The notes under the pieces: generated by a model
Databases searched by the model: none
What the model saw: the letters and a program-made list of their open reading frames with translations, nothing else
Told to the model about the DNA's origin: nothing
Made by a program: the position numbers and the translations under genes
Source: Bacteroidota bacterium
GTDB lineage: Bacteria > Bacteroidota > Ignavibacteria > Ignavibacteriales > Ignavibacteriaceae
Reading direction: 5' to 3'
NCBI GenBank assembly: GCA_021778375.1
Contig: JAJYCM010000085.1
Location: 1-9,800 of the forward strand
Length of the DNA stretch: 9,800 nt
Shown: one piece after another, positions 1 to 7,542 of the stretch
How positions within the stretch are numbered: position 1 is the first letter of the stretch
Layout of the letters: every line of letters begins with the position of its first letter

Positions 1-790
1 TTTTTATTTTTTTTCTAATAGAGGAAGCTTCATTTTTTGAAACCTTGCTAAGCGAATAAATTAATGGAAGTGTTATTTTTTTTTCTTTTATGTCGCCGCC
101 TACCGGTTTACCTGTGATACTAAAATTTCCTTCGTAATCTAAAATATCATCTCGAATTTGAAAAGCTATTCCGATTGACTCACCGAATATTTTCATTGCT
201 TCGTGATAACTACCATTATCTGAACCGCTGAGCGCTCCTATCTGACAGCAAGTTTCAAGAAGAGAAGCAGTTTTATCAGAAATTATTTTGAAATAAGTGT
301 CTTCATCGATATCAAGCTTCCTTGTCTTACGAATTTGCAGTAGTTCACCTTCGGACATTCTTTTTACAGTTCTCGTCATTACCTCTAAAAAATCATAGTC
401 CTTCCCTTCAATCGCAATCATAAGACCACGGGATAAAAGATAATCGCCCATCAGAACAGCAATTTTATTTTTAAAGATTGCATTGATTGACCAGAAGCCA
501 CGTCTTTTATCGGCATTATCTACAACATCGTCATGTACTAAAGTTGCAGTGTGAAGAAGCTCAACTAACACAGCGCCGCGATATGTACGTTCATTAATAT
601 TACCAACAACTTTTGCAGATAACAGGACAAGGAGCGGTCTTATCTTCTTCCCCTTTTGGCGGATAATATAGCGCGCTATTAAATCAACCAGAGTAACTTT
701 TGAACGAATCGACTCTTTAAATAGTTCGTCGAAAGATTCAAGCTCTGATTTTATCGGCAGGCTAATTTCTGATAGTCCTTTTATAATCAA
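1..790 (-). CDS. ispB: Long-chain polyprenyl diphosphate synthase, 3' end cut by window edge
   Basis: Trans-prenyltransferase that extends farnesyl diphosphate with isopentenyl diphosphate to a long all-trans chain, probably the side chain of menaquinone; a cytosolic or membrane-associated enzyme. I translated 263 residues. Visible are GKKIRP (47-52, IPP binding), the first aspartate motif DDVVD (87-91) inside HTATLVHDDVVDNADKRRG, the second motif DDILD (214-218) and GDIKEKKITLP (232-242). The residues 4 and 5 positions before the first motif are small (Thr, Ala), as in long-chain synthases rather than FPP/GGPP synthases. E. coli IspB has about 323 residues, so roughly 60 C-terminal residues lie off the left edge. 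The only plausible start is TTG at 790-788: no ATG lies between the upstream in-frame stop and the conserved region. It overlaps the tatC stop (TTGA), suggesting translational coupling. The exact product chain length is not decidable from this sequence. Confidence 0.93.
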   Translation of the reverse strand, partial: MIIKGLSEISLPIKSELESFDELFKESIRSKVTLVDLIARYIIRQKGKKIRPLLVLLSAKVVGNINERTYRGAVLVELLHTATLVHDDVVDNADKRRGFWSINAIFKNKIAVLMGDYLLSRGLMIAIEGKDYDFLEVMTRTVKRMSEGELLQIRKTRKLDIDEDTYFKIISDKTASLLETCCQIGALSGSDNGSYHEAMKIFGESIGIAFQIRDDILDYEGNFSITGKPVGGDIKEKKITLPLIYSLSKVSKNEASSIRKKIK

Positions 791-1545
791 GATTTTTTTC
801 TGGAATATTTTGAAATTATAATGCTTATTTCATACAACACAATCAACGGAACCGCAAGGATTATTTGAGAAACCGGGTCTGTCCCGGGAGAAAGAAAAGC
901 AGCTGCAATAAAAATAATTACGATTGCATGCCTTCGGTATTTACGCATAAATTGAGGAGTCAAGATACCAAGTTTTGTTAAGAAGAAAGAAATCATTGGA
1001 AGTTCAAAGACAAGACCAGCGCCGAGCATAATACTTAGAATTATTGTCATATACTCATCAATCGCAAAATCATTGGTTATGTTTTTTGAACCAAATTGCG
1101 ATACAAATTTTAACGAATAAGGTAACATAATAAAATAGGCAAATACAATTCCAAGTAAAAAACAAAGTGTAGAGAACGCGACTATCGCCGAAATATATCT
1201 TCGTTCATTCTTTCGTAAAGCAGGCGAGATAAATTTCCATAACTGATAAAAAACATTTGGTAGACTTAATATTAATCCCCCAACCATAGCAACTTCAAAG
1301 TAAAGCATTAGTTGGCCGAAAGGTTTCAAATTCTGGAGGTGCAAACCAACTCTACTAGCTGGCAAAAGCAAAACATCATCCACCAAATAATCGACAAATA
1401 TCCAACAGATTACAGCTCCGATGCCAACACCGATTAAGGAATAAATAATTCTCCATCTTAATTCCTCAATGTGTTCAAGGAATGTCATTTCTTTTTCTTC
1501 TTTTCCAGTTGAAGGACTATAAGTTGTTAACTCTTCTGTTGCCAA
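787..1545 (-). CDS. tatC: Sec-independent protein translocase subunit TatC
   Basis: Multi-spanning inner-membrane receptor for twin-arginine signal peptides; with TatA/TatB it exports folded, often cofactor-bearing proteins. At 252 residues it matches the family (E. coli 258). Six hydrophobic segments are visible at about 32-52, 76-101, 117-141, 166-189, 205-219 and 226-245. Family signatures are FLEHIEELRWR (22-32; E28 matches E. coli E15), YQLWKFISPALRKNERR (100-116; E114 matches E103), VFELPM (179-184; E181 matches E170) and SPGTDPVSQ (219-227). The annotated start is TTG (1545-1543) with no visible Shine-Dalgarno site. An ATG at 1488-1486 (codon 20), preceded by a purine-rich stretch, would give a 233-residue protein beginning MTFLEH, so the charged N-terminal extension is uncertain. 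It lies 14 bp after glyA. No tatA/tatB gene is in the window. Confidence 0.96.
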   Translation of the reverse strand: MATEELTTYSPSTGKEEKEMTFLEHIEELRWRIIYSLIGVGIGAVICWIFVDYLVDDVLLLPASRVGLHLQNLKPFGQLMLYFEVAMVGGLILSLPNVFYQLWKFISPALRKNERRYISAIVAFSTLCFLLGIVFAYFIMLPYSLKFVSQFGSKNITNDFAIDEYMTIILSIMLGAGLVFELPMISFFLTKLGILTPQFMRKYRRHAIVIIFIAAAFLSPGTDPVSQIILAVPLIVLYEISIIISKYSRKKS

Positions 1546-1559
1546 TTTGTATTAGTTGT

Positions 1560-2855
1560 TTAATTCAATTCGGAGTATAACGGGAATGCTAAGCAAAGAT
1601 TCTTCACATCTTCTTTAATTTCAGACAAAACTTTTTCATTCCCGGAATTATTAATTGCTTTGTTTATAAACTCAGCTATTATTTCCATCTCTTTTTCCTT
1701 CATCCCTCTTGTTGTAACAGCAGGGGTTCCGACTCTTATTCCGCTAGTCACAAATGGGCTACGTAAGTCAAAAGGTATCATATTTTTATTAACGGTAATT
1801 CCAGCTGCACCCAGAGAATTTTCTGCTTCTTTGCCGGTAATATTTTTATTGTTAACGTTGATTAGCATCAGATGATTATCTGTTCCGCCGGAAATAATTT
1901 CAAAGCCATATCCTTTTAACTTTGAGTCCAAAGTTTTTGCATTTTTAATAATCTGTCCTGCATAATCCTTAAATGAATCCTGAAGCGCTTCTTCAAATGC
2001 AACTGCCTTTGCCATAATAATATGCATAAGAGGTCCGCCTTGTATTCCCGGCATCACCATACTATCAAAAATTTCAGACATCAGTTTTAGCCTATCCCCT
2101 TTGGGAGTTTTAATTCCGAGAGGATTTTCTTTATCCTTACCAATCAAAATAATTCCGCCCCTAGGTCCTCTTAGTGTTTTATGGGTAGTAGAAGTAACGA
2201 CATCGCAATAAGGCAGCGGGCTGTTAAGAAACCCCTTAGCAATCAAACCTGCGGGATGAGCCATATCGCACATTAATAAAGCACCAACAGAATCGGCTAT
2301 CTGACGAAACCTAGCATAATCCCATTCACGCGAATATGCACTTGCACCGGTAATAATAAGTTTTGGTTTTTCTTTTTTAGCAAGGTCTTCAATCTGATTG
2401 TAATCCAGAAGATGCGAATCCTTATTTAACGAATATCCGATTGCATGATAAAGCTGCCCAGAGAAATTTACAGGAGAACCGTGGGTTAAGTGCCCGCCAT
2501 GGGCTAGACTTAATCCTAAAAATTTATCGCCCGGTTTTAAGAGCGTCATTAAGACAGCCATATTTGCCTGCGAGCCGCTATGCGGCTGTACGTTTGCATA
2601 CTCCGCATTAAAAAGTTTTTTTAATCTTTCGCGAGCTATATTTTCAGCCATATCGACAAATTCGCATCCCCCATAATACCTTTTGCCAGGATAGCCTTCA
2701 GCATATTTGTTTGTTAGCACTGTGCCTGCTGCTTCTAAAACTGAAGGGCTGACAAAATTTTCTGAAGCTATTAGCTCTAAATTTTCTTGTTGACGTTTTG
2801 TTTCTAACTTCAAAACATCAAAGATTTCTTTGTCGTTTTTTAAATAATCATACAT
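1560..2855 (-). CDS. glyA: Serine hydroxymethyltransferase
   Basis: PLP-dependent cytosolic enzyme interconverting serine plus tetrahydrofolate and glycine plus 5,10-methylene-tetrahydrofolate, the main source of one-carbon units for purine, thymidylate and methionine synthesis. The protein is 431 residues, full family length. Motifs seen in order: NLELIASENFVSP (25-37), YAEGYPGKRYYGG (51-63), HSGSQAN (92-98), CDMAHPAGLIA (196-206) with the PLP-contacting Asp197 and His200, VTSTTHKTLRGPRGG (220-234) with PLP Schiff-base Lys226, and GIRVGTPAVTTRG near the C-terminus. The start is ATG with an AT-rich leader and no Shine-Dalgarno motif. It is 33 bp downstream of the barrel gene and 14 bp upstream of tatC; no promoter or glycine-riboswitch-sized leader fits in the 33 bp, so it probably depends on the upstream transcript or a promoter inside the preceding gene. 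Confidence 0.97.
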   Translation of the reverse strand: MYDYLKNDKEIFDVLKLETKRQQENLELIASENFVSPSVLEAAGTVLTNKYAEGYPGKRYYGGCEFVDMAENIARERLKKLFNAEYANVQPHSGSQANMAVLMTLLKPGDKFLGLSLAHGGHLTHGSPVNFSGQLYHAIGYSLNKDSHLLDYNQIEDLAKKEKPKLIITGASAYSREWDYARFRQIADSVGALLMCDMAHPAGLIAKGFLNSPLPYCDVVTSTTHKTLRGPRGGIILIGKDKENPLGIKTPKGDRLKLMSEIFDSMVMPGIQGGPLMHIIMAKAVAFEEALQDSFKDYAGQIIKNAKTLDSKLKGYGFEIISGGTDNHLMLINVNNKNITGKEAENSLGAAGITVNKNMIPFDLRSPFVTSGIRVGTPAVTTRGMKEKEMEIIAEFINKAINNSGNEKVLSEIKEDVKNLCLAFPLYSELN

Positions 2856-2888
2856 AAAATTTTTACGCTTTTTAAGGTTTATTAAAAG

Positions 2889-4139
2889 TTATCTCGCAGA
2901 TTGGACAAACCAAAGCTCGCCAATGCTTAAACCGAAATCAACTCTTACAGAATTTTCCTTTATTAAATTGAAATTGGTCGTTCCTCTATTAGAATATTGA
3001 ACACCGACATCGAGCGTATTTTGGTAACTCAACGGAAACGAAAATCCTCCTGAAATAGAAAGTTGATTTATTCCAGTACCATTGACAAAATATTGTGTCT
3101 GTTCATAGCTTAACCCCGCGCGCCAAATAATAGCTTGCCAGAATGAGGAACCAAGATTAAGCAAAGGTCTATATTCAAATCCGGCGCTGACTTTATAAGC
3201 ATTTCTTAATTCGGGTGATTTAACATTGTTATAAGTATAATTTTGCCAAGGCTGAGTAAGAAAATCCAGACTAACTAAATACTTTTTACTTAACGACATA
3301 CTTAACCCTGCCGATATTCTTAAAGGGATACTCATTGTCGCTGAACCGAACCCAATTGTATCAACGCCTAATGTAGAATTTGAGGTTCCGATAGTATCAA
3401 CATTTAGTTTGGAGATATAATTTACAGCGAGGCCTAATCTTAAGTCAGAAATTGTATTTGATTTTAATACAGGTGATAAATCCGGGGTAATTAGACCTAC
3501 CGTCGTACCTGTTCCGTTTGGTCTGTAACTTTTCAAATAATTGGTAGAAGTATTTGAAATATTTGTAAAGTTTACCTGTGAAGAGTAATCAATCTCTCCA
3601 AAATAATAATCGAATGATGCACCTAAAACTAATCCAAAAGGTAGTTCAAAAGAAGATCCGATAAAAGTTCTTGATAAACCACCGCTGCCGATATAATTAA
3701 GCTGATAATCAGAAACGTTTGTAATAGGAGAAGGATAACTTTGTAATACATCATAACTTACTCTAGAATATGGAACAATTCCCATTGCAACACCAACACC
3801 ATATTTCTCGCTGACGGGGAAAGCTAAGGTAAATCCGTTAAAAATTGCGCTGGAGAGCCTTCCGCTTTGAGTATTATTGCTTAAGAAGAGATTATTGTCG
3901 TCAACTGCAATTTCAAAACGGGTTCTGTCTAGCATAAACCATGCGGCAGGGTTGATAATACCGGTAAAGTCAGGAACTGCCAAAGATGTTCCGAGCTGTC
4001 CCATTCCCATACTTCTTGCCGAGTAAGAAAACACTAAATCGCCAATTCCTATTCGTGAGTAGCTTGAGCTGCTTTGAGGGAAAGCATAAACTGATAAGAG
4101 TAGAAGCAATAAAATTATCTTTTTCAAATTTTTAATCAT
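2889..4139 (-). CDS. Predicted outer-membrane beta-barrel protein, FadL/PorV-like class
   Basis: Specific function unknown. The 416-residue protein begins with a clear Sec signal peptide: MIKNLKK, a run of Ile/Leu, then VYAFPQ, with cleavage likely near residue 20-22. The mature start contains SARSMGMGQLGTSLAV (40-55) followed by INPAAW (62-67), the 'SARSxGMG...NPA' pattern seen at the N-terminus of FadL/OmpP1- and PorV-like barrels of Bacteroidota. The remainder alternates polar and aromatic/hydrophobic residues in strands separated by Gly/Asn/Ser-rich turns, as expected for a barrel. It starts 2 bp after the upstream lipoprotein gene stops, so the two are almost certainly co-translated and may form a lipoprotein-barrel pair; that is inference. 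The start is ATG with a weak purine stretch (AGAAAG) upstream. FadL-type transport, a PorV-like shuttle or a structural role are all possible. Confidence 0.8.
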   Translation of the reverse strand: MIKNLKKIILLLLLLSVYAFPQSSSSYSRIGIGDLVFSYSARSMGMGQLGTSLAVPDFTGIINPAAWFMLDRTRFEIAVDDNNLFLSNNTQSGRLSSAIFNGFTLAFPVSEKYGVGVAMGIVPYSRVSYDVLQSYPSPITNVSDYQLNYIGSGGLSRTFIGSSFELPFGLVLGASFDYYFGEIDYSSQVNFTNISNTSTNYLKSYRPNGTGTTVGLITPDLSPVLKSNTISDLRLGLAVNYISKLNVDTIGTSNSTLGVDTIGFGSATMSIPLRISAGLSMSLSKKYLVSLDFLTQPWQNYTYNNVKSPELRNAYKVSAGFEYRPLLNLGSSFWQAIIWRAGLSYEQTQYFVNGTGINQLSISGGFSFPLSYQNTLDVGVQYSNRGTTNFNLIKENSVRVDFGLSIGELWFVQSAR

Positions 4140-4141
4140 AA

Positions 4142-5332
4142 CTACTTTCTTGTTGTATAAGTTATTCTTAGACGCGGGCGTAACTGCAAATTGGATGCGC
4201 TACTTCCTTTCAGAGCAAATAATTCCAACCCAAGTAAATTTCCATCAGCCTCCAGTAATAATCCTTGGTTGTTTTTTGACGATAACCATTTTTGCACAAT
4301 TGGAGTAACATTTCCGACATATTGGTTTCCGCTTAGAGAGAGCATTATATTGTACAAACTTGTCGAAGAAGAATCAGGTAGAGCAGATGCGCTATCTACC
4401 AGATTTGAAGCTAAAAGAGAATTATAAAAAGTACTTCCAAAAAGTTGGGCTGATGAATCAGCTGTTAAAGTTAAGTCGGCATAATTGACGACTGCATTTG
4501 CCGGAATCTTAGAAATATCAAACCAAAGTTTGGAATTTATCTCTACCCCTGCTTGGACAACAATATCTTCATGATTAACAGGAGGCAGACTTCCAGTAAT
4601 TACGCTAGCATCTTGCAGCGGGTAAAAAGTGGTTGTGTCCGTATAAGAACCTGGTTTTTGAATTACTAATTGCAATCTAATACTGGTTGTTGTTGTAGAT
4701 GAAGATGTAGTGTAACCAAGAATTTTTTGGGAGCCGGAAGTGGGAACAAGATAAATACCATATATAGTCGAATCGACAGAATCAGCTGCTGCAATAAGCC
4801 AAGAAGTTGAGAGGGAATTGCTAATATTAAAAGTAGTCAATGAATCTGTCACCAATCTATTTGAACTAACATCTGTAGGAACGAATATTAAGGAGGAAAT
4901 ATTATCAGCAGTATAACTTGTTGAAGTCCACGCATTAGTAATTTTATAAACATTAAAATCAAGACTCGCATTGCTATCTCCATAAGTATAGCCAGTAGGT
5001 AAAGAAATAATCGAAGCGATTACGTGTGCATTATTTGCAATTAAGTCTTGATTTATTGAATCGGGGAGGGAAACATAAAACTTAATCAATGCAGAGGCCT
5101 GAGCATTATTTTTTTTCCCAAGAAAAAGATATGAAGATGACGATAAATTGACCGAGCTTTTGAAATAGGATGAAGTTTGACGTAAAGAATCCGCATAAGA
5201 ATCTATCGTTTGCAAATTAACTAAATCACTGCCAACTAATTGAGCTCCGATAGGAGTTGGGTTATTACTACAAGAATAAAAAGCTAAAGAAATTACCCCG
5301 GTTATGATGAGAAGGAATTTATTTTTGGACAA
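4142..5332 (-). CDS. Ser/Thr-rich lipoprotein with two DNRLRE/DUF4270-like halves
   Basis: Function unknown; probably anchored in the outer membrane. The 396-residue protein has a lipoprotein signal peptide (MSKNKFLLIITGVISLAFYS then Cys21); the lipobox FYSC is relaxed, as is common in Bacteroidota. After the Cys comes PIGAQLVGSD (27-36), resembling the start of DUF4270 lipoproteins. Two related halves are visible, about 66-226 and 233-393. Each has an early 'F/Y-x-V/I-S, A-x-V-x-x-A' strand pair, a central Asn...Trp-Leu segment, then Gly-x-x-L. The second (KLWFDISKIPANAVVNYADL, NVTPIVQKWL, RPRLRITYT) is a recognisable DNRLRE-type beta-sandwich ending. The start is TTG (5332-5330), directly abutting the gmhB stop, with GGAG 8 nt upstream (5344-5341), the only good Shine-Dalgarno site seen in this cluster. 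No in-frame ATG would keep the signal peptide. From memory, DUF4270 lipoproteins often follow glycogen synthase genes in Bacteroidota, which fits here. Confidence 0.75.
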   Translation of the reverse strand: MSKNKFLLIITGVISLAFYSCSNNPTPIGAQLVGSDLVNLQTIDSYADSLRQTSSYFKSSVNLSSSSYLFLGKKNNAQASALIKFYVSLPDSINQDLIANNAHVIASIISLPTGYTYGDSNASLDFNVYKITNAWTSTSYTADNISSLIFVPTDVSSNRLVTDSLTTFNISNSLSTSWLIAAADSVDSTIYGIYLVPTSGSQKILGYTTSSSTTTTSIRLQLVIQKPGSYTDTTTFYPLQDASVITGSLPPVNHEDIVVQAGVEINSKLWFDISKIPANAVVNYADLTLTADSSAQLFGSTFYNSLLASNLVDSASALPDSSSTSLYNIMLSLSGNQYVGNVTPIVQKWLSSKNNQGLLLEADGNLLGLELFALKGSSASNLQLRPRLRITYTTRK

Positions 5333-5908
5333 TTATTTATCTCCGCTAAAATCTTTTTGAATAAAAGTAGATATATCTTTAATATTATCGGCAACAAAAG
5401 TCGGAAATATATTTTGCTTTTTCAAGATAGAAAAACTTTCCGTACCGAAACCGGTTTTTACTAAGATTGTTTTTAAGCCGGCATTTAATCCGCACTGAAT
5501 ATCGCTAACTGTATCTCCGACAAAATATGATTTGCTAAGGTCTATATTAAAATCATTTGCAGCTTTGAAGACAAGCTCAGGCGAAGGTTTTCGACAAGAG
5601 CAATCATTTTCACTACTATAATCAGGATGCGAAGGGCAATAATAAAATGCATCAATTGCTGTGTCGTAAACGGAAAGCAGTTCGTTTATTTTTGAATTTA
5701 CCGTATCAACCATTTCTTTGGTAAGAATTCCTCTTGCAATTCCGGATTGATTTGAAATAACGATAAACAAAAAATTAAATTTTTTCTTTAATAAAGAAAG
5801 AGATTCTCCTGTACCCGAAAATAATTTAACTTTATTTGGATCACCTAAATAGCCGGGATCTTCATTAAGCGTACCGTCCCTATCAAAGAATATGGCAGCA
5901 TTTGGCAT
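5333..5908 (-). CDS. gmhB: D-glycero-D-manno-heptose-1,7-bisphosphate 7-phosphatase (HAD family)
   Basis: Cytosolic phosphatase that removes the C7 phosphate of heptose 1,7-bisphosphate in ADP-heptose synthesis, used for the LPS inner core or other surface glycans. The protein is 191 residues, the same length as E. coli GmhB. HAD motif I is FFDRDGTLN with nucleophile Asp9 and acid/base Asp11; motif II is ISNQSGIARG (51-60); Lys107 sits in CRKPSP; motif III/IV is FVGDTVSDI (129-137) with Asp132 and Asp136. The zinc loop characteristic of GmhB and the HisB N-domain is present: Cys91, His94, Cys103, Cys105. Its ATG overlaps the glgA stop by one base (TAATG), and its stop abuts the next TTG start. 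Other heptose genes (gmhA, hldE) are absent from the window, so histidinol phosphatase activity is a weaker alternative; lack of his genes nearby and the length favour GmhB. Confidence 0.9.
   Translation of the reverse strand: MPNAAIFFDRDGTLNEDPGYLGDPNKVKLFSGTGESLSLLKKKFNFLFIVISNQSGIARGILTKEMVDTVNSKINELLSVYDTAIDAFYYCPSHPDYSSENDCSCRKPSPELVFKAANDFNIDLSKSYFVGDTVSDIQCGLNAGLKTILVKTGFGTESFSILKKQNIFPTFVADNIKDISTFIQKDFSGDK
5341..5344 (-). promoter_or_regulatory. Shine-Dalgarno GGAG supporting the TTG start of the lipoprotein gene
   Basis: On the minus strand GGAG lies within the last codons of gmhB, separated by 8 nt from the TTG at 5332-5330. It decides the non-AUG start of the lipoprotein gene. 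The other genes of the window lack a comparable site. Confidence 0.55.
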
Positions 5909-7401
5909 TAATCGTTATTCAAAATTTTTCTATAAAGTTCTATATATTTTTTTGCAGATGCATTCCAACTAAAATCGCATTTCATGCCGTTACGGATTAT
6001 CTTCATCCATATTTTTTTATCTTCATAAAACTTTAAAGCTCTTTTGAGTTCCTTTATAAGGGCAGAAGCTTCATATTGTTTGAAGACAAAGCCATTACCT
6101 TCTCCGGTTTTTTCATTAAAACGCACAACTGTATCGGCAAGACCGCCGGTTTCTCTAACAACCGGAACGGTTCCATAAACAAGGCTGTACATTTGATTTA
6201 GTCCGCAAGGTTCGTAGCGGGAAGGCATTAGAAAGATATCTGAACCTCCTTCTATTAAATGTGCAAGATCGTCGTTAAAACCAAGGTAACAAGCAAACTT
6301 ACTTGGATATTTTTTGCTCATTTTATCAAAGAAATTATGATATTTCTTATCGCCGGTTCCCAGAATAATCATTTGAATATTTAATTTCATTAATTCCGGA
6401 AATGCCTCACTAATTAAATCGTAACCCTTTGCTTCATAGAGGCGAGAAATTACACCGATAATCGGAATATTTTCGTCAAAATTAAATCCAAATTTTTCTG
6501 CAAGTTCTTTTTTATTTTCAACCTTACCTTCAAAATTTTTTAGAGAATATTTTTTTGGTAAGAGTTTGTCTTTTTCAGGATTCCAGACTTTTTCATCAAT
6601 ACCGTTTATAATTCCGTAAAGATCATTTTTCCTTTTTGCTAGGACTTGTCTTAAGCCTGCTCCTAATTCATCATCCGATCTAATTTCATTAGAATAAGTT
6701 TCACTAACCGTATTGATTACATCGGCATAAAGCAATCCGGATTTCATAAAATTAACTTTATCGTAAATTTGAATACCCTTTTCGGAATTTAATTCCTCAG
6801 GTAAACCGGTTTTAACAAAAGATGATTTGGGAAATTCTCCCTGGTAAGCAAGATTATGTATCGTAAATAATGTTTTGAACTTTGAGAAAGCTTCGTTGTC
6901 TTTATAAATAGTTTTTAAATATGCCGGGATTAAGCCGCACTGCCAATCGTTGCCATGGATAATATCAGGTATCCATCCTAATTTTGAGATTAATTCAAAG
7001 ACAGCGTGAGTAAGAAGGATAAATCTTTCATCATTATCTGGATAATCCAGACCTGTAACAGGGTTAACATAAAGGCTGTTTCTACTTCCAAAATAATCCT
7101 GATTATCAAGGAAATAAATTTGCACTCTAATTTTCTGCCCTGGTAAAAAGCAAGATTTTAAAGAAAAAACAACATCCTTGTCCCCAATTTTCATCGTTAA
7201 GTCTTTAAGCCTTACAACCTCATGAATTTTAAATTTTCTTGTATCAACTGCACCGTATTTTGGGACTACGATTCTTACTTCGTGCCCCATTTCTGCCAAC
7301 ATTTGAGGCAAAGCAGCCGAAACATCAGCTAGACCTCCGGTTTTCATAAATGGAACAACTTCGGAAGTGACAAACAAAATTTTAAGTTTTTTTACTGACA
7401 T
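5908..7401 (-). CDS. glgA: Glycogen (starch) synthase, GT5 family
   Basis: Transfers glucose from ADP-glucose to the non-reducing end of an alpha-1,4-glucan, building storage glycogen in the cytoplasm. The protein has 497 residues (E. coli 477), with both Rossmann domains complete. The N-terminal domain has ILFVTSEVVPFMKTGGLADV with the ADP-glucose signature KTGGLADV at 20-27, HGNDWQCGL (149-157) and FTIHNLAYQG (179-188). The C-terminal domain has GVISRLYEAKGYDL (316-329; Arg320 and Lys325 fit the nucleotide-phosphate contacts), LMPSRYEPCGLNQM (391-404; Glu397 in the catalytic region) and VRETGGLADTV (415-425). It starts with ATG and no Shine-Dalgarno site; a Bacteroidota-type promoter lies just upstream. 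It is the first gene of the minus-strand cluster, with no glgB, glgC or glgP in the window. Confidence 0.97.
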   Translation of the reverse strand: MSVKKLKILFVTSEVVPFMKTGGLADVSAALPQMLAEMGHEVRIVVPKYGAVDTRKFKIHEVVRLKDLTMKIGDKDVVFSLKSCFLPGQKIRVQIYFLDNQDYFGSRNSLYVNPVTGLDYPDNDERFILLTHAVFELISKLGWIPDIIHGNDWQCGLIPAYLKTIYKDNEAFSKFKTLFTIHNLAYQGEFPKSSFVKTGLPEELNSEKGIQIYDKVNFMKSGLLYADVINTVSETYSNEIRSDDELGAGLRQVLAKRKNDLYGIINGIDEKVWNPEKDKLLPKKYSLKNFEGKVENKKELAEKFGFNFDENIPIIGVISRLYEAKGYDLISEAFPELMKLNIQMIILGTGDKKYHNFFDKMSKKYPSKFACYLGFNDDLAHLIEGGSDIFLMPSRYEPCGLNQMYSLVYGTVPVVRETGGLADTVVRFNEKTGEGNGFVFKQYEASALIKELKRALKFYEDKKIWMKIIRNGMKCDFSWNASAKKYIELYRKILNND

Positions 7402-7404
7402 TTG

Positions 7405-7467
7405 CTAAAAGGTTTGTTTTTATTGCGGCAAATTTACGAAATAATTACTTACGCCACAACCTTTTAG
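7405..7467. repeat. 10-bp perfect inverted repeat flanking the glgA promoter
   Basis: CTAAAAGGTT (7405-7414) and its exact complement AACCTTTTAG (7458-7467) are 43 nt apart. One arm lies in the glgA leader just before the start codon, the other overlaps the -33 element. Because the predicted transcript would start between them, this is more like a pair of protein-binding half sites than an RNA hairpin, but coincidence in AT-rich DNA is possible. Confidence 0.4.
7429..7459 (-). promoter_or_regulatory. Predicted Bacteroidota-type promoter of the glgA cluster
   Basis: Reading the minus strand, TAAATTTG (7436-7429) matches the Bacteroidota -7 consensus TAnnTTTG exactly, and TTG (7459-7457) lies 20 nt upstream as the -33 element. 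Transcription would begin near 7422, giving a short leader of about 20 nt before the glgA ATG. Consensus is established for Bacteroidota; use by this organism is inferred. Confidence 0.6.
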
Positions 7468-7511
7468 AACGTCAATAGTGTGAGACATTTCTCTCAATAA
7501 TATTTTTATGC

Positions 7512-7542
7512 TTTCAGTATTATTCACTTTGTTTTATATTTG
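7512..7542 (+). promoter_or_regulatory. Predicted Bacteroidota-type promoter of the SPOR lipoprotein-hutI pair
   Basis: TATATTTG (7535-7542) matches TAnnTTTG exactly. TTTC (7512-7515), one base from the TTTG -33 element, lies 19 nt upstream. Transcription would begin near 7549, about 30 nt before the ATG at 7578. Confidence 0.55.

Noticed and set aside
1660..1875. Plus-strand open frame of 71 codons
   Set aside because: It lies wholly antisense to the conserved 3' part of glyA and has no recognisable motif or start signal; it is a shadow frame.
2856..2888. Glycine riboswitch or promoter before glyA
   Set aside because: Only 33 bp separate the genes, too short for a riboswitch, and no TAnnTTTG element was seen there.
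4191..4427. Plus-strand open frame of 78 codons
   Set aside because: Antisense to the well-supported lipoprotein gene, Ser/Arg-rich composition explained by the opposite strand, no initiation signal.
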